From Thermoanaerobaculales bacterium (GTDB taxonomy: Bacteria; Acidobacteriota; Thermoanaerobaculia; Thermoanaerobaculales; Sulfomarinibacteraceae), in assembly GCA_025456145.1 (NCBI GenBank), contig JALOLD010000011.1:1-64000 (forward strand): 64,000 nucleotides of DNA. The letters run 5' to 3'. The notes under the pieces are model-generated. The model saw nothing but the letters and a program-made list of their open reading frames with translations, ran no database searches and had not been told where the DNA came from. The position numbers and the translations under genes are program-made. This document shows positions 25,351 to 32,937 of this stretch, piece by piece. Position 1 is the stretch's first letter. Each line of letters opens with the position of its first letter.

Positions 25351-26241
25351 ATGCCGAACCACGAAATCACGCCGTTGCGGTCCGGTCACCTCGAAGTGGA
25401 CGGGTACGGGATCTGGTGGGAGCACCACGGGACCGGCGACCGCGAGTGCTGCTGCCTGCTCAACGGGCTGGCGATGCACACCAAGGCGTGGTACGGCTTC
25501 CTGCCGCGGCTGACCGACCGGTATGACGTCATCCTCTACGACTATCTCGGCCAGGGAGAGTCGTCGAAGGATGACGTGCCGTATCTGATCCCCGAGTTCG
25601 CGCGCTACCTCGCGCTCATCATGGACGAGGTCGGGGTCGAGAAGGTCCACCTCATGGGGATCTCCTACGGGGGCTTCATCGGCCTCGACTTCGCTCGGCT
25701 TTTCCAGGAACGGCTCCACACCCTGGTCCTGTCGGGAATCCTGCTGTTCCGCGAGAAGCTGTTCGAGCTCTATCAGGAGATCTCGCTGCGCTTCTACCGC
25801 TCCACCGAGGAGGTCTTCTCGATCTACACCCAGTACATGTACGAGAAGATCTTCGGCGAGACCTTCGCCGCGAACATCCCGCCCGAGGCCTTCGAGGCGA
25901 TGCGGCAACGCTTCTACGACCGGTATGTCGACCAGCGCCACTGCCTGATCCGCCTCACCGAGGCGCAGGACCCGTTCTTCGGTTCGCTCGAGGCCAACCT
26001 GGATGGCTACCGCGCGATCCGGACGCCGACCGTGCTCATCGCGGGCTCGCAGGACCGGGCGATCCCGCTGTGGCAGCAGAAGCGGATCCTCGGGATCGTG
26101 CCCGACTCGCGCTGGCTCGAGATCCCGGGGGCCGGCCACGTCGTCTACCTCGAGAGCCCGGATCTGTTCTTCGGCAGCCTGCGCCGCTTCTTCGAGGCGA
26201 AGAGCACCGACTTCGAGCCTCTGGAGGGGGTGGAGGGGTAA
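25351..26241 (+). CDS. Alpha/beta hydrolase
   Basis: 296 residues from ATG 25351. LNGLAMHTKAWYGF provides the oxyanion hole, YDYLGQGESS precedes the cap, the nucleophile elbow is MGISYGGF, the acid is in IAGSQDRAIPL and the His in GAGHVVYLE. It has no signal peptide and is cytoplasmic. A long helical cap (about 130-200) suggests a bulky substrate. C-C bond hydrolases and lactonases share this fold. It is the second of three hydrolases in the cluster. Confidence 0.88.
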   Translation: MPNHEITPLRSGHLEVDGYGIWWEHHGTGDRECCCLLNGLAMHTKAWYGFLPRLTDRYDVILYDYLGQGESSKDDVPYLIPEFARYLALIMDEVGVEKVHLMGISYGGFIGLDFARLFQERLHTLVLSGILLFREKLFELYQEISLRFYRSTEEVFSIYTQYMYEKIFGETFAANIPPEAFEAMRQRFYDRYVDQRHCLIRLTEAQDPFFGSLEANLDGYRAIRTPTVLIAGSQDRAIPLWQQKRILGIVPDSRWLEIPGAGHVVYLESPDLFFGSLRRFFEAKSTDFEPLEGVEG

Positions 26242-26249
26242 GGATGCGG

Positions 26250-26350
26250 GGGTGCCAGGCTTTAGAACCTTGGGAAGTTGCGGGCATCTCAATGTACGAA
26301 GACCTTCCCGGCACCGGGGCAACTTCCCAAGGTTCTAAAGCCTGGCACCC
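26250..26350. repeat. Perfect 31-bp inverted repeat (REP/RAYT-type hairpin)
   Basis: GGGTGCCAGGCTTTAGAACC plus 11 more bases at 26250-26280 is exactly complementary to 26320-26350, with a 39-nt loop. AT content is higher than in neighbouring genes, indicating a foreign origin. The pattern resembles non-autonomous hairpins mobilised by REP-associated tyrosine transposases (inference); no transposase is present here. It separates the second and third hydrolase genes. Confidence 0.92.
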
Positions 26351-26362
26351 ACTCCTCCTCCG

Positions 26363-27145
26363 ATGATCTACCACCAAATCGACGGCGCCGGCCCGCCGGT
26401 GCTGCTGCTCAACGGGATCGCCATGACGGCGGCGAGCTGGCAGCCGGTGGCGGCGGCGCTCGCCGAGCGGTTCACGGTCGTCCGCTGTGACCTGCGCGGC
26501 CAGCTCATGAGCCCCGGGACGCCGCCGGCCGACGTCGGCGACCACGTCGACGACGTCGTCGAGCTGCTCGACGACCTCGGCGTCGGGGCGGTGCACGTCC
26601 TCGCCACCTCCTTCGGCGGCGCGGTCGGCGCCCTGCTCGCCGCCCGGACCCCGGGTCGGGTCCGCTCCCTGATGTCGGTGGCGTCGGCCGACGGCTTCAC
26701 CGACTCGATGGCCGACGAGGTCGCGCGCTGGCGCGAGGCGACCGTGCGCTCGCTCGCGGGCCCCGACCGGGGCGTGCTCTCCGACGTGCTCGAGCCGGTG
26801 GTCTACTCGCCGGCCTGGGTCGAGGCCCATCGCGAGGAGCGGGCCGTCCGGCGCCGACAGATCGCGGCGCTGCCGCAGCGGTTCTTCGAGGACCTCATCG
26901 GGCTACTCGACTCGGCGGCGTCGTTCAGCCTGCACGACGAGCTCGGCGCGATCCGCTGCCCGGCCCTCGTGGTCGCCGCCGAGCTCGACGGGTTCATTCC
27001 CCGCGAGCGCTGCCGCGCCCTCGCCGACGCGATCCCCGGCGCCGGCTTCCGGGTCCTCCCGGGCGCCGGCCACGCCGTCGTCGTCGAGCAGCCGGAGGCG
27101 GTGGCCGAGCTGGCGGCGGAGCACTTCGGCGCCGTCACGGGCTGA
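26363..27145 (+). CDS. Alpha/beta hydrolase
   Basis: 260 residues from ATG 26363, only 12 nt after the inverted repeat. LLLNGIAMTAASW supplies the oxyanion segment, the nucleophile elbow is ATSFGGAVG (Ser), the acid lies in ELDGFIPRERC and the His in GAGHAVVVE. It is related to the preceding hydrolase but diverged and 36 residues shorter. Last gene of the TetR/TonB cluster. A weak GC hairpin (27213-27232) without a U tract follows. Confidence 0.87.
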   Translation: MIYHQIDGAGPPVLLLNGIAMTAASWQPVAAALAERFTVVRCDLRGQLMSPGTPPADVGDHVDDVVELLDDLGVGAVHVLATSFGGAVGALLAARTPGRVRSLMSVASADGFTDSMADEVARWREATVRSLAGPDRGVLSDVLEPVVYSPAWVEAHREERAVRRRQIAALPQRFFEDLIGLLDSAASFSLHDELGAIRCPALVVAAELDGFIPRERCRALADAIPGAGFRVLPGAGHAVVVEQPEAVAELAAEHFGAVTG

Positions 27146-27261
27146 GGCACGACGGGCGACACACCCGAGGGGAGCGGCGTCGCGTAGTGGTCCCGCCCGG
27201 GCGCCGGTTCGCCCCCGCCTGACCGGGCGGGGACGGCCGATCCCCGGGACCGGGATCCTAC

Positions 27262-27289
27262 TTGACAAGCCTCCCGGCGCCCCGATACG
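27262..27289 (+). promoter_or_regulatory. Promoter upstream of the small membrane protein and heme oxygenase
   Basis: A consensus TTGACA at 27262-27267 is followed 16 nt later by GATACG (27284-27289). It lies about 48 nt before the TTG start at 27337. The -10 is weak, so an activator or regulated use is possible. Confidence 0.55.
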
Positions 27290-27303
27290 GTGGAGCCGTT
27301 GAA

Positions 27304-27355
27304 TGAGATCCCGTCTCACCACCAGAGGTGGCGAGGTTGAACGAGAAGCGTCTCA
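27304..27355 (+). promoter_or_regulatory. Paired GAGA/TCTC palindromes, possible operator
   Basis: TGAGATCCCGTCTCA (27304-27318) is a palindrome with TGAGA/TCTCA arms. A near copy CGAGAAGCGTCTCA (27342-27355) lies 38 nt downstream. Both are followed by CCA. They sit between the promoter and the small ORF, as operators or as RNA elements would. Confidence 0.4.
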
Positions 27356-27459
27356 CCATGTGGATTCGCCGGGCCGGCGTGATCGGGTTCCTCTTCTTTC
27401 TGGCGAAGGGCCTGGTGTGGCTGGCAGCCGCCGGCGTCGTGGCGCGGTGGTTGAGGTGA
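27337..27459 (+). CDS. Small single-span membrane protein
   Basis: 40 residues from TTG 27337 (AGAGG 8 nt upstream), or 33 residues from the internal ATG at 27358. The core MWIRRAGVIGFLFFLAKGLV, then WLAAAGVVARWLR, has a basic N-terminus, one hydrophobic helix and a basic C-terminus. It resembles the tiny hydrophobic proteins found near stress and heme genes, but I cannot name a family. It lies 40 nt before heme oxygenase, so the two are probably co-transcribed. Confidence 0.55.
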   Translation: MNEKRLTMWIRRAGVIGFLFFLAKGLVWLAAAGVVARWLR

Positions 27460-27499
27460 CGAGTACTTTCGTTCCGGACGGGCGGTTGGAGGAACGGCC

Positions 27500-28132
27500 A
27501 TGACCGAGGCGCATCGCACCATCATGGAGAGGCTTCGCGAGGAGACGTCGGGCCACCACAAGGACGCCGAGTCGAGGACGCTCCAGCGCCAGATCGCGAA
27601 GGGGACCGTCGAGCGAGGGGCGTTCGTCCGCTACCTCGGACAGCTCTATCTGGTGCACCGCACCCTGGAGGACGGCCTCCGGGAGGCTCGGGTCAAGCAC
27701 CCGGCGATCGCGGTCCTCGCCACCAGCGAGCGGATGCGGGTACCCGACCTGGTCTACGACCTGGAGTTCTTCGAGGTCGCGCCGGAGAGCCTCCTGCCCG
27801 GTCGCGCGACCCGCCGGTTCGTGTCGCTCATGGAGAAGGTCAGAGCCTCGGACCCGGTGGCCCTGCTCGGGGCGTTCTACGTCGTCGAGGGAAGCACCAA
27901 CGGCGGCCGCTTCCTCGCCCAGGTGCTGCATCGCGCCTGGAACCTCGACGGCGACGGGCTCGCCTCCCTCGACCCCTACGGCGACCGACAGCCGCTCCTC
28001 TGGGGCGCCTTCAAGCGCGAGATGAACGCGGCGGCGTTCGAGCCCGGCCAGGTCGAGGCGATCGTCGGTATGGCCAAGAGGACCTTCGAGGCGATCGCCG
28101 AGATCTCCGACGAGGCGGCGTCCGCCGGTTGA
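27500..28132 (+). CDS. Biliverdin-producing heme oxygenase
   Basis: 210 residues from ATG 27500, preceded by GGAGGAACGGCC. The proximal heme ligand is His20 in TSGHHKDAE, matching the HxxAE motif of heme oxygenases. The distal helix is FYVVEGSTNGGRFLAQ with the conserved Gly pair. An all-helical protein with no membrane segment. It opens heme to biliverdin, CO and iron. There is no phytochrome or biliverdin reductase nearby, so iron recovery or heme detoxification is likely. Confidence 0.9.
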   Translation: MTEAHRTIMERLREETSGHHKDAESRTLQRQIAKGTVERGAFVRYLGQLYLVHRTLEDGLREARVKHPAIAVLATSERMRVPDLVYDLEFFEVAPESLLPGRATRRFVSLMEKVRASDPVALLGAFYVVEGSTNGGRFLAQVLHRAWNLDGDGLASLDPYGDRQPLLWGAFKREMNAAAFEPGQVEAIVGMAKRTFEAIAEISDEAASAG

Positions 28133-28173
28133 GCATCCCCTTCGGATCCTGGGCGCCGGGTCTCGGGGCCGTC

Positions 28174-28191
28174 TGCTACGATGGACGGGTG
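28174..28191 (+). promoter_or_regulatory. Extended -10 promoter of the tyrosine leader
   Basis: TGC-TACGAT (28174-28182) is an extended -10, and the GTG of the leader peptide begins 6 nt later at 28189, the expected transcription start. The leader would then be translated from a leaderless mRNA. No clear -35 is seen. Confidence 0.5.
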
Positions 28192-28260
28192 ACCATCGTC
28201 GGCCGGGATGTGGCGTACGTTTATCGCCGGGAGGACCCACGCCGGCCGAGGTCTGACTGA
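28189..28260 (+). CDS. Candidate Tyr leader peptide (attenuation)
   Basis: 23 codons from GTG 28189: VTIVGRDVAYVYRREDPRRP then RSD, stop TGA at 28258-28260. Two Tyr codons, TAC (28216-28218) and TAT (28222-28224), lie mid-peptide. A terminator follows 13 nt after the stop, then the tyrosine-pathway genes. Segment 28240-28246 (CGCCGGC) is exactly complementary to 28279-28285, part of the terminator stem, and could form an antiterminator. A ribosome stalled at the Tyr codons would leave 28240-28246 free; one at the stop would cover it. This is the logic of classical attenuation. Confidence 0.55.
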   Translation: MTIVGRDVAYVYRREDPRRPRSD

Positions 28261-28273
28261 CGCGAGAAACCCA

Positions 28274-28302
28274 GGCCCGCCGGCGACGGCGGGCCTTGTT
28301 GC
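28274..28302 (+). terminator. Attenuator/terminator upstream of tyrA
   Basis: An 8-bp stem GGCCCGCC (28274-28281) with GGCGGGCC (28288-28295), 6-nt loop, followed by TTGTTGCT. It is located between the leader peptide and the tyrA ATG at 28336, in the position of an attenuator. Confidence 0.65.
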
Positions 28303-28335
28303 TCCCGCCGCCGTCGAGGCCGTGACGGAGGCCGA

Positions 28336-29469
28336 ATGCACGCACCCCGCACCCATGTGACCGACCCGCATGCCCTGCTCGAGCAGCACCGGCGCGACAT
28401 CGAGGCGCTCGACCGGCGCATCCTCCACCTGGTCTGCGAGCGGCTCGAGCTGGCGCGCCAGATCGGCGATCTCAAGCGCGAGCTCGCCGTGCCGCTGCGC
28501 AACTTCGGCGTCGAGTCCCAGGTCCACCGGCGCTTCGAGGACGCGAGCGCCCTGCTCGGCCTCGACCCGTCCCTCGGCCGCGATCTCGCACGTTTCCTGA
28601 TCGAAAAGGCGGTCGAGGAGCAGGCGACGCTCCGCGACGCGGTCTACGCCGGCAACGCTCTCGACACGGTGGTCGTCGGGGGCAAGGGCGGGATGGGCCG
28701 CTGGATGGCCCGGTTCCTCGCCGGTCAGGGTCACCGGGTTCGGGTCGTCGACCCGGCGCCCGGCGAGACCCCCTTCGAGGAGGTCGGCTCGCTCGGAGCG
28801 ACCGCCGCCGCCGACCTGGTGATGGTCGCCGTGCCGATGAGCGCCTGCGGCGGGGTGCTCGAGGAGCTCGCCGCGGCCGCTCCGCGCGGCGTCGTCGCCG
28901 AGATGTGCAGCCTCAAGGGCCACCTCGCTCGGGTGCTCGACGGGGTGCGCTCGCGCGGCGTCCGGGTGGTCTCGTTCCACCCGATGTTCGGCCCGGCGGT
29001 GCGGATGCTCGAGGGGCGGACCGTGGCCTTTTGCACCGACGCGCCGCGCGCCGACCTCGAGGTCGTCCAGGGGCTGTTCGCCGACACCAGCGCCCGGCTC
29101 GTCGAGATGGACCCGGCGGAGCACGACCGCCGGATGGGCCTCGTGCTCGGCCTGACCCACCTCGCCAACCTGGTCTTCGCTCGCGCCGTGGTCCGCTCCG
29201 GGGTCGGCGCCGCCGAGCTCGCCGAGGTCGCCGGCGTCACCTTCGGCCGGCAGATGGCGACCACCCGCGAGGTGGTCGCCGAGAACCCCTCGCTCTACTA
29301 CGAGATCCAGGCCCTCAACGGGCTCACCCCGGACACCGGCCGGTGGCTCCGCGAGGCCCTCGACGAGTGGCTCGGGGCGGTGGCGACGCCGGATCACCAC
29401 CGCTTCGCCGAGCTCATGGCGAGCTGCCGGGAGGCGCTCGGCGGCCACCCCGTCGAGGGCGGACGATGA
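28336..29469 (+). CDS. tyrA: Bifunctional chorismate mutase / prephenate dehydrogenase
   Basis: 377 residues from ATG 28336. The N-terminal AroQ chorismate mutase (about 10-90) has LLEQHRRDIEALDRRILHLV, LARQIGDLKRELAVPL and the helix ending FLIEKAVEEQATLR. The C-terminal prephenate dehydrogenase has the NAD motif VVVGGKGGMGRWMARFL (about 115-131), SLKGHLARVL and SFHPMFGP. The order and the GKGGMG motif match the enterobacterial TyrA type rather than TyrAa. It makes 4-hydroxyphenylpyruvate from chorismate; the aminotransferase that overlaps its stop (ATGA) can complete tyrosine. It is probably controlled by the Tyr-codon attenuator upstream. Confidence 0.93.
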   Translation: MHAPRTHVTDPHALLEQHRRDIEALDRRILHLVCERLELARQIGDLKRELAVPLRNFGVESQVHRRFEDASALLGLDPSLGRDLARFLIEKAVEEQATLRDAVYAGNALDTVVVGGKGGMGRWMARFLAGQGHRVRVVDPAPGETPFEEVGSLGATAAADLVMVAVPMSACGGVLEELAAAAPRGVVAEMCSLKGHLARVLDGVRSRGVRVVSFHPMFGPAVRMLEGRTVAFCTDAPRADLEVVQGLFADTSARLVEMDPAEHDRRMGLVLGLTHLANLVFARAVVRSGVGAAELAEVAGVTFGRQMATTREVVAENPSLYYEIQALNGLTPDTGRWLREALDEWLGAVATPDHHRFAELMASCREALGGHPVEGGR

Positions 29470-30605
29470 GACGGGCGCTCGACGACGTGGTCGGTGCTCT
29501 GGGTCGGTTCGCGGGCCCGACCATCGACCTGCTGGTCGGCGAGCCGTGCTTCGGCCCACCCGTCGAGATCACGACGGCGTTCGAGCGCAGCGCGCGCGAG
29601 CCGGCCGCCGGCTATGGACCACCGGCCGGAATCGCCGAGCTGCGCCGGGTGCTCGCCGGTTGGGCCGGCGCCCCGGGACCGGACGAGGTGGTGGTCACCC
29701 ACGGCGCCAAGGGCGGGCTGCTCGCCCTCCTCGCCGCGCTGGTCGGACCCGGCGACGAGGTCGTCCACCCGGTCCCCTGCTACCCGGGCTACCCGGCGAT
29801 CGTCCGCCGGCTCGGCGGGGTCCCGGTCGGGGTGGCGGAGGGCGACCGGCTGCGCGGCTGGGCCGAGGCGGTCGGGTCGGCGATCGGGCCCCGCACCCGG
29901 GCGGTCGTCCTGTCCTCCCCGTCGAACCCCACCGGCTCGGTGCTCGACGACGCGGAGCTTGAAGCGCTGGCCGGGCTGTGCCGCGAGCATCGGGTGCGGC
30001 TCGTCCTTGACGAGGTCTACGCGGCCTTCCGCTTCGACGGCCGGGGTCGCGGGCGCCGAGACCCGACCGTCGACGACGGCATCGTCGTCCGGATCGGCTC
30101 GGCGTCGAAGGTCCTCGCCGTTCCGGGGTGGCGGGTGGGGTGGGTGATCGCCGACCGGGCCCTCGCCGGGTCGGTCGCCGAGCACCAGGCGGTGCTGCTC
30201 AACCCGCCCGCGACCCCTCCCCAGCGGGCGCTGCTCGCCCTGCCGGAGGTTCCCGAGGCGACCTTCGAGGCCAACCGGCGGGCGGTGTGCGAGCGGCTCG
30301 AGGCGCTGGCCGGGTCGCTGCGCCGGGTCGGGATCGCCGCCGCCCTCCCGGCGGGCGGGTTCTACCTGTGGGTCGATCTCCGAGAGCGCCTCGCCGGCGA
30401 GCCGACGACGGGCTGGTGCGTGCGTCTCGCCGGAGAGCTCGGGGTCGGCGTGTGGCCGGGCGAGGACTTCGGCGCGCCGGGCCACGTCCGCCTCGCGCTG
30501 CCGCGCGGCGACGGGTGGGAGTCCGAGATCGGCGAGCTCGAGCGGAGGCTTCGATCGTCGGCGGGGGCCCGGGGGCCGGCCCGACCGAGTGCGCGGGTAG
30601 ACTGA
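29466..30605 (+). CDS. PLP-dependent class I/II aminotransferase
   Basis: 379 residues from ATG 29466, overlapping tyrA by 4 nt. The fold-type I features are present: GYGPPAGIAELRRVLAGWAG, HPVPCYPGYP, SSPSNPTGSVLDD, LVLDEVYAAFRF, and the PLP Lys215 in IGSASKVLAVPGWRVGW. The C-terminal domain has AGGFYLWVDLRER and HVRLALPRG. The linkage to tyrA suggests conversion of 4-hydroxyphenylpyruvate to tyrosine. Family members also act on other amino acids. A TAGACT lies in its last codons, 9 nt before the next gene start. Confidence 0.88.
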   Translation: MRRALDDVVGALGRFAGPTIDLLVGEPCFGPPVEITTAFERSAREPAAGYGPPAGIAELRRVLAGWAGAPGPDEVVVTHGAKGGLLALLAALVGPGDEVVHPVPCYPGYPAIVRRLGGVPVGVAEGDRLRGWAEAVGSAIGPRTRAVVLSSPSNPTGSVLDDAELEALAGLCREHRVRLVLDEVYAAFRFDGRGRGRRDPTVDDGIVVRIGSASKVLAVPGWRVGWVIADRALAGSVAEHQAVLLNPPATPPQRALLALPEVPEATFEANRRAVCERLEALAGSLRRVGIAAALPAGGFYLWVDLRERLAGEPTTGWCVRLAGELGVGVWPGEDFGAPGHVRLALPRGDGWESEIGELERRLRSSAGARGPARPSARVD

Positions 30606-30612
30606 TCCCCGC

Positions 30613-32541
30613 ATGGGTCAGCTTCACCTGCTCGAGGAGCGCCGCTTCTGGCCGTTGTTCTGGACCCAGTTTCTCGGCGCGTTCAACGACAACCTGTTCA
30701 AGAACGCTCTGGTCATCCTCGTCGCCTACCGCTCGATGAGCCTGCTCGGGATTTCGTCGCAGCACATCGTCGTCGCCTGCGCGGGGATCTTCATCCTGCC
30801 CTTCTTCCTGTTCTCGGCCACCGCCGGCCAGCTCGCCGACCGGCTCGCCAAGTGGCGGCTCATCCGGTGGGTCAAGATCTGGGAGATCGGGGTGATGATG
30901 CTGGCCGGGGTCGGCTTCGCCCTGAGCAGCGTCGCCATGCTGCTCGCGGTGCTCTTCCTGATGGGGATGCAGTCGGCCTTCTTCGGGCCCGCCAAGTACG
31001 CCATCCTGCCCGAGCTGCTCGGAGAGAGGGACCTGGTCGGCGGCAACGCGCTGGTCGCCGGGGCGACCTTTCTGGCGATCCTCCTGGGAACGATCACCGG
31101 CGGGCTGGTGATCGCCGGCGGCGACCCCTGGATCGGCCGGCTCGGCTTCATGGTCGTGGCGGTCGCGGTGGCCGGGACCGTGACCAGCTGGTTCGTGGTC
31201 AAGACGCCGCCGGCCAACCCCGGTCTGCGGTTTCGCCTCGACCCGCTGCGGCCGACCGTCGACATCCTCAGGGTCACGGTCCGCGACCGGCCGGTCTGGC
31301 TGTCGGTGCTCGCGATCTCGTGGTTCTGGTTTCTCGGCGCCTCGTTCCTGTCGCTGCTGCCGAACTTCACCAAGGACGTGATGTTCGGCAGCGAGGGCGT
31401 AGTGACCCTCTTCCTGTCGACCTTCTGCGTCGGCATCGGCATCGGCTCGCTGCTCTGCGAGGTGCTCTCGAGGCGGCGTCTCGAGCTCGGCCTGGTACCC
31501 CTCGGCTCGATCGGGATGAGCCTGTTCGCGGTCGACCTGGCGATCGCCGGCGGCCGCTTCCTCGGCCCGCTCGACGGGCGGCTCATGACGATCGGCGAGG
31601 TGCTCGGCCAGCCGGGGGCGATCCGGGTGCTCGTCGACCTCTTCGGGATCGCGGTCTCGGCCGGCTTCTACACCGTGCCGCTGATGGCCTACATCCAGGC
31701 GGCGACAAGGGCCTCCGAGCGGTCGCGGGTGATCGCCGGGCTCAACATCGTCAACTCGTTCTTCATGGTCATCTCGTCGGTCGCGCTCGTCGCCCTGCTC
31801 GCCTGGGGCCGGACGATCCTGTCGATCTTCTTCATCCTCGGGGTGCTCAACGCGGCGGTCGCCGTCTACATCTACACCGTGATCCCCGAGTTCCTGCTGC
31901 GCTTCGTCGCCTGGTGCACCGCCAGCGGCCTCTACCGGATCTCGGTGGAGGGCGAGGACCGCATCCCGACCCGGGGGCCGGCGGTGCTGGTCGCCAACCA
32001 CGTCAGCTTCGTCGACTGGCTGATCCTCGCCTCGGTGTCCTCGCGGCCGGTGCGCATCGTCATGGACCACGAGCACGCGAGCCTGCCGCTCGTCCGCTTC
32101 CTGATGCGCGACGCCAAGGTCATCCCGATCGCCCCGGCCGCGGTCGACCGCGAGCTCCGCGAGCGGGCCTTCGACCGGATCGCCGGTGAGCTCGCCGACG
32201 GCGAGCTCGTCCTGATCTTCCCCGAGGGCCGGCTGACCCCGGACGGGAAGCTCCAGACCTTCCGGCCGGGGATCGAGCGGATCGTCGGCCGGTCGCCGGT
32301 TCCGGTGGTGCCGATCGCCCTGGTCGGGATGTGGGGGAGCTTCTTCAGCCGCTGGGGCGGCCGGGCGATGACCCGGCCCTTCCGCCGCTTCTACTCGCGC
32401 GTCGGGGTCCGCATCGGCGAGCCCGTGCCCCCGGAGGCGGTGACCGCGGGGATGCTGGCGGAGCGGGTCGCCAGCCTCGGCGGCTGGGATCCCCCCGCGC
32501 CGGCCGCGGAGGCTCCGCCCGAGCCGGTCGAGCGCAGCTGA
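30613..32541 (+). CDS. MFS (LplT-like) transporter fused to PlsC-type acyltransferase
   Basis: 642 residues. The N-terminal half (about 1-420) is a 12-TM major facilitator with FWTQFLGAFNDNLFKNALVI, the LplT/Aas signature for lysophospholipid flippases. The C-terminal domain (about 440-630) has the acyltransferase motifs ANHVSFVDW (HX4D) and LIFPEGRLT. LplT-Aas fusions import lysophospholipid and reacylate it at the inner membrane; unlike the E. coli Aas the AMP-binding acyl-ACP synthetase part is absent. The predicted cell role is membrane-lipid repair. A TAGACT element begins 15 nt before ATG 30613 and there is no strong Shine-Dalgarno. Confidence 0.9.
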   Translation: MGQLHLLEERRFWPLFWTQFLGAFNDNLFKNALVILVAYRSMSLLGISSQHIVVACAGIFILPFFLFSATAGQLADRLAKWRLIRWVKIWEIGVMMLAGVGFALSSVAMLLAVLFLMGMQSAFFGPAKYAILPELLGERDLVGGNALVAGATFLAILLGTITGGLVIAGGDPWIGRLGFMVVAVAVAGTVTSWFVVKTPPANPGLRFRLDPLRPTVDILRVTVRDRPVWLSVLAISWFWFLGASFLSLLPNFTKDVMFGSEGVVTLFLSTFCVGIGIGSLLCEVLSRRRLELGLVPLGSIGMSLFAVDLAIAGGRFLGPLDGRLMTIGEVLGQPGAIRVLVDLFGIAVSAGFYTVPLMAYIQAATRASERSRVIAGLNIVNSFFMVISSVALVALLAWGRTILSIFFILGVLNAAVAVYIYTVIPEFLLRFVAWCTASGLYRISVEGEDRIPTRGPAVLVANHVSFVDWLILASVSSRPVRIVMDHEHASLPLVRFLMRDAKVIPIAPAAVDRELRERAFDRIAGELADGELVLIFPEGRLTPDGKLQTFRPGIERIVGRSPVPVVPIALVGMWGSFFSRWGGRAMTRPFRRFYSRVGVRIGEPVPPEAVTAGMLAERVASLGGWDPPAPAAEAPPEPVERS

Positions 32542-32598
32542 GGGCCGACCGGGGTTCCGACCCGACCCGACCCGGCGTGCCGATCCGCACGGGGTTTC

Positions 32599-32807
32599 AA
32601 CGCCAAGCACGCCAAGAGCATCCATCGCAATGGACGCGAAGCCACCGCGGATTGACGGAGTCGTGATGGCGCGACGGGCTCCATACCGAGGTTTGGCGGC
32701 GTGGACCCGCCACGGTCATCGCATCAGAGAGAGGGGGGTGCTCGGAAGAACACTCTGCTGGTGGCGCTCTTTGCGATGGCCTACGCGCGCTTGGCGTCCT
32801 TGGCGTT
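32599..32807. repeat. Inverted AACGCCAAGxACGCCAAG element
   Basis: AACGCCAAGCACGCCAAG (32599-32616) faces its complement (32790-32807) with one mismatch, about 170 nt apart. Flanking matches to CATCGCAA/TTGCGATG extend the symmetry. The intervening sequence has no plausible gene. It resembles the tandem CCAAG/CGAAG repeat families that are common between genes in many bacterial phyla. Confidence 0.7.
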
Positions 32808-32867
32808 TCAGCCGGTGCGATGGAGCGTCGGAGATCGTCGGTGCTACCGATGTCGACGGGATTGTCG

Positions 32868-32901
32868 GGAAAAAGAAGGCGGGCCCGGTGGAGGGGCCCG
32901 C
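32868..32901 (-). terminator. Terminator of the minus-strand paralogue genes
   Basis: On the minus strand GCGGGCCC-ctccacc-GGGCCCGC (32901-32879) is followed by CTTCTTTTTCC. An 8-bp all-GC stem with a U-rich tail, 37 nt after the stop of the gene ending at 32938. Confidence 0.85.
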
Positions 32902-32937
32902 AGCAGGAGGTTGTGGGTCGTGGGACCCGTGGCTCGG

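Noticed and set aside
27213-27232. GC hairpin after the third hydrolase as a terminator
   Set aside because: Seven-bp stem without any U-rich tail; not convincing, although transcription must end nearby.
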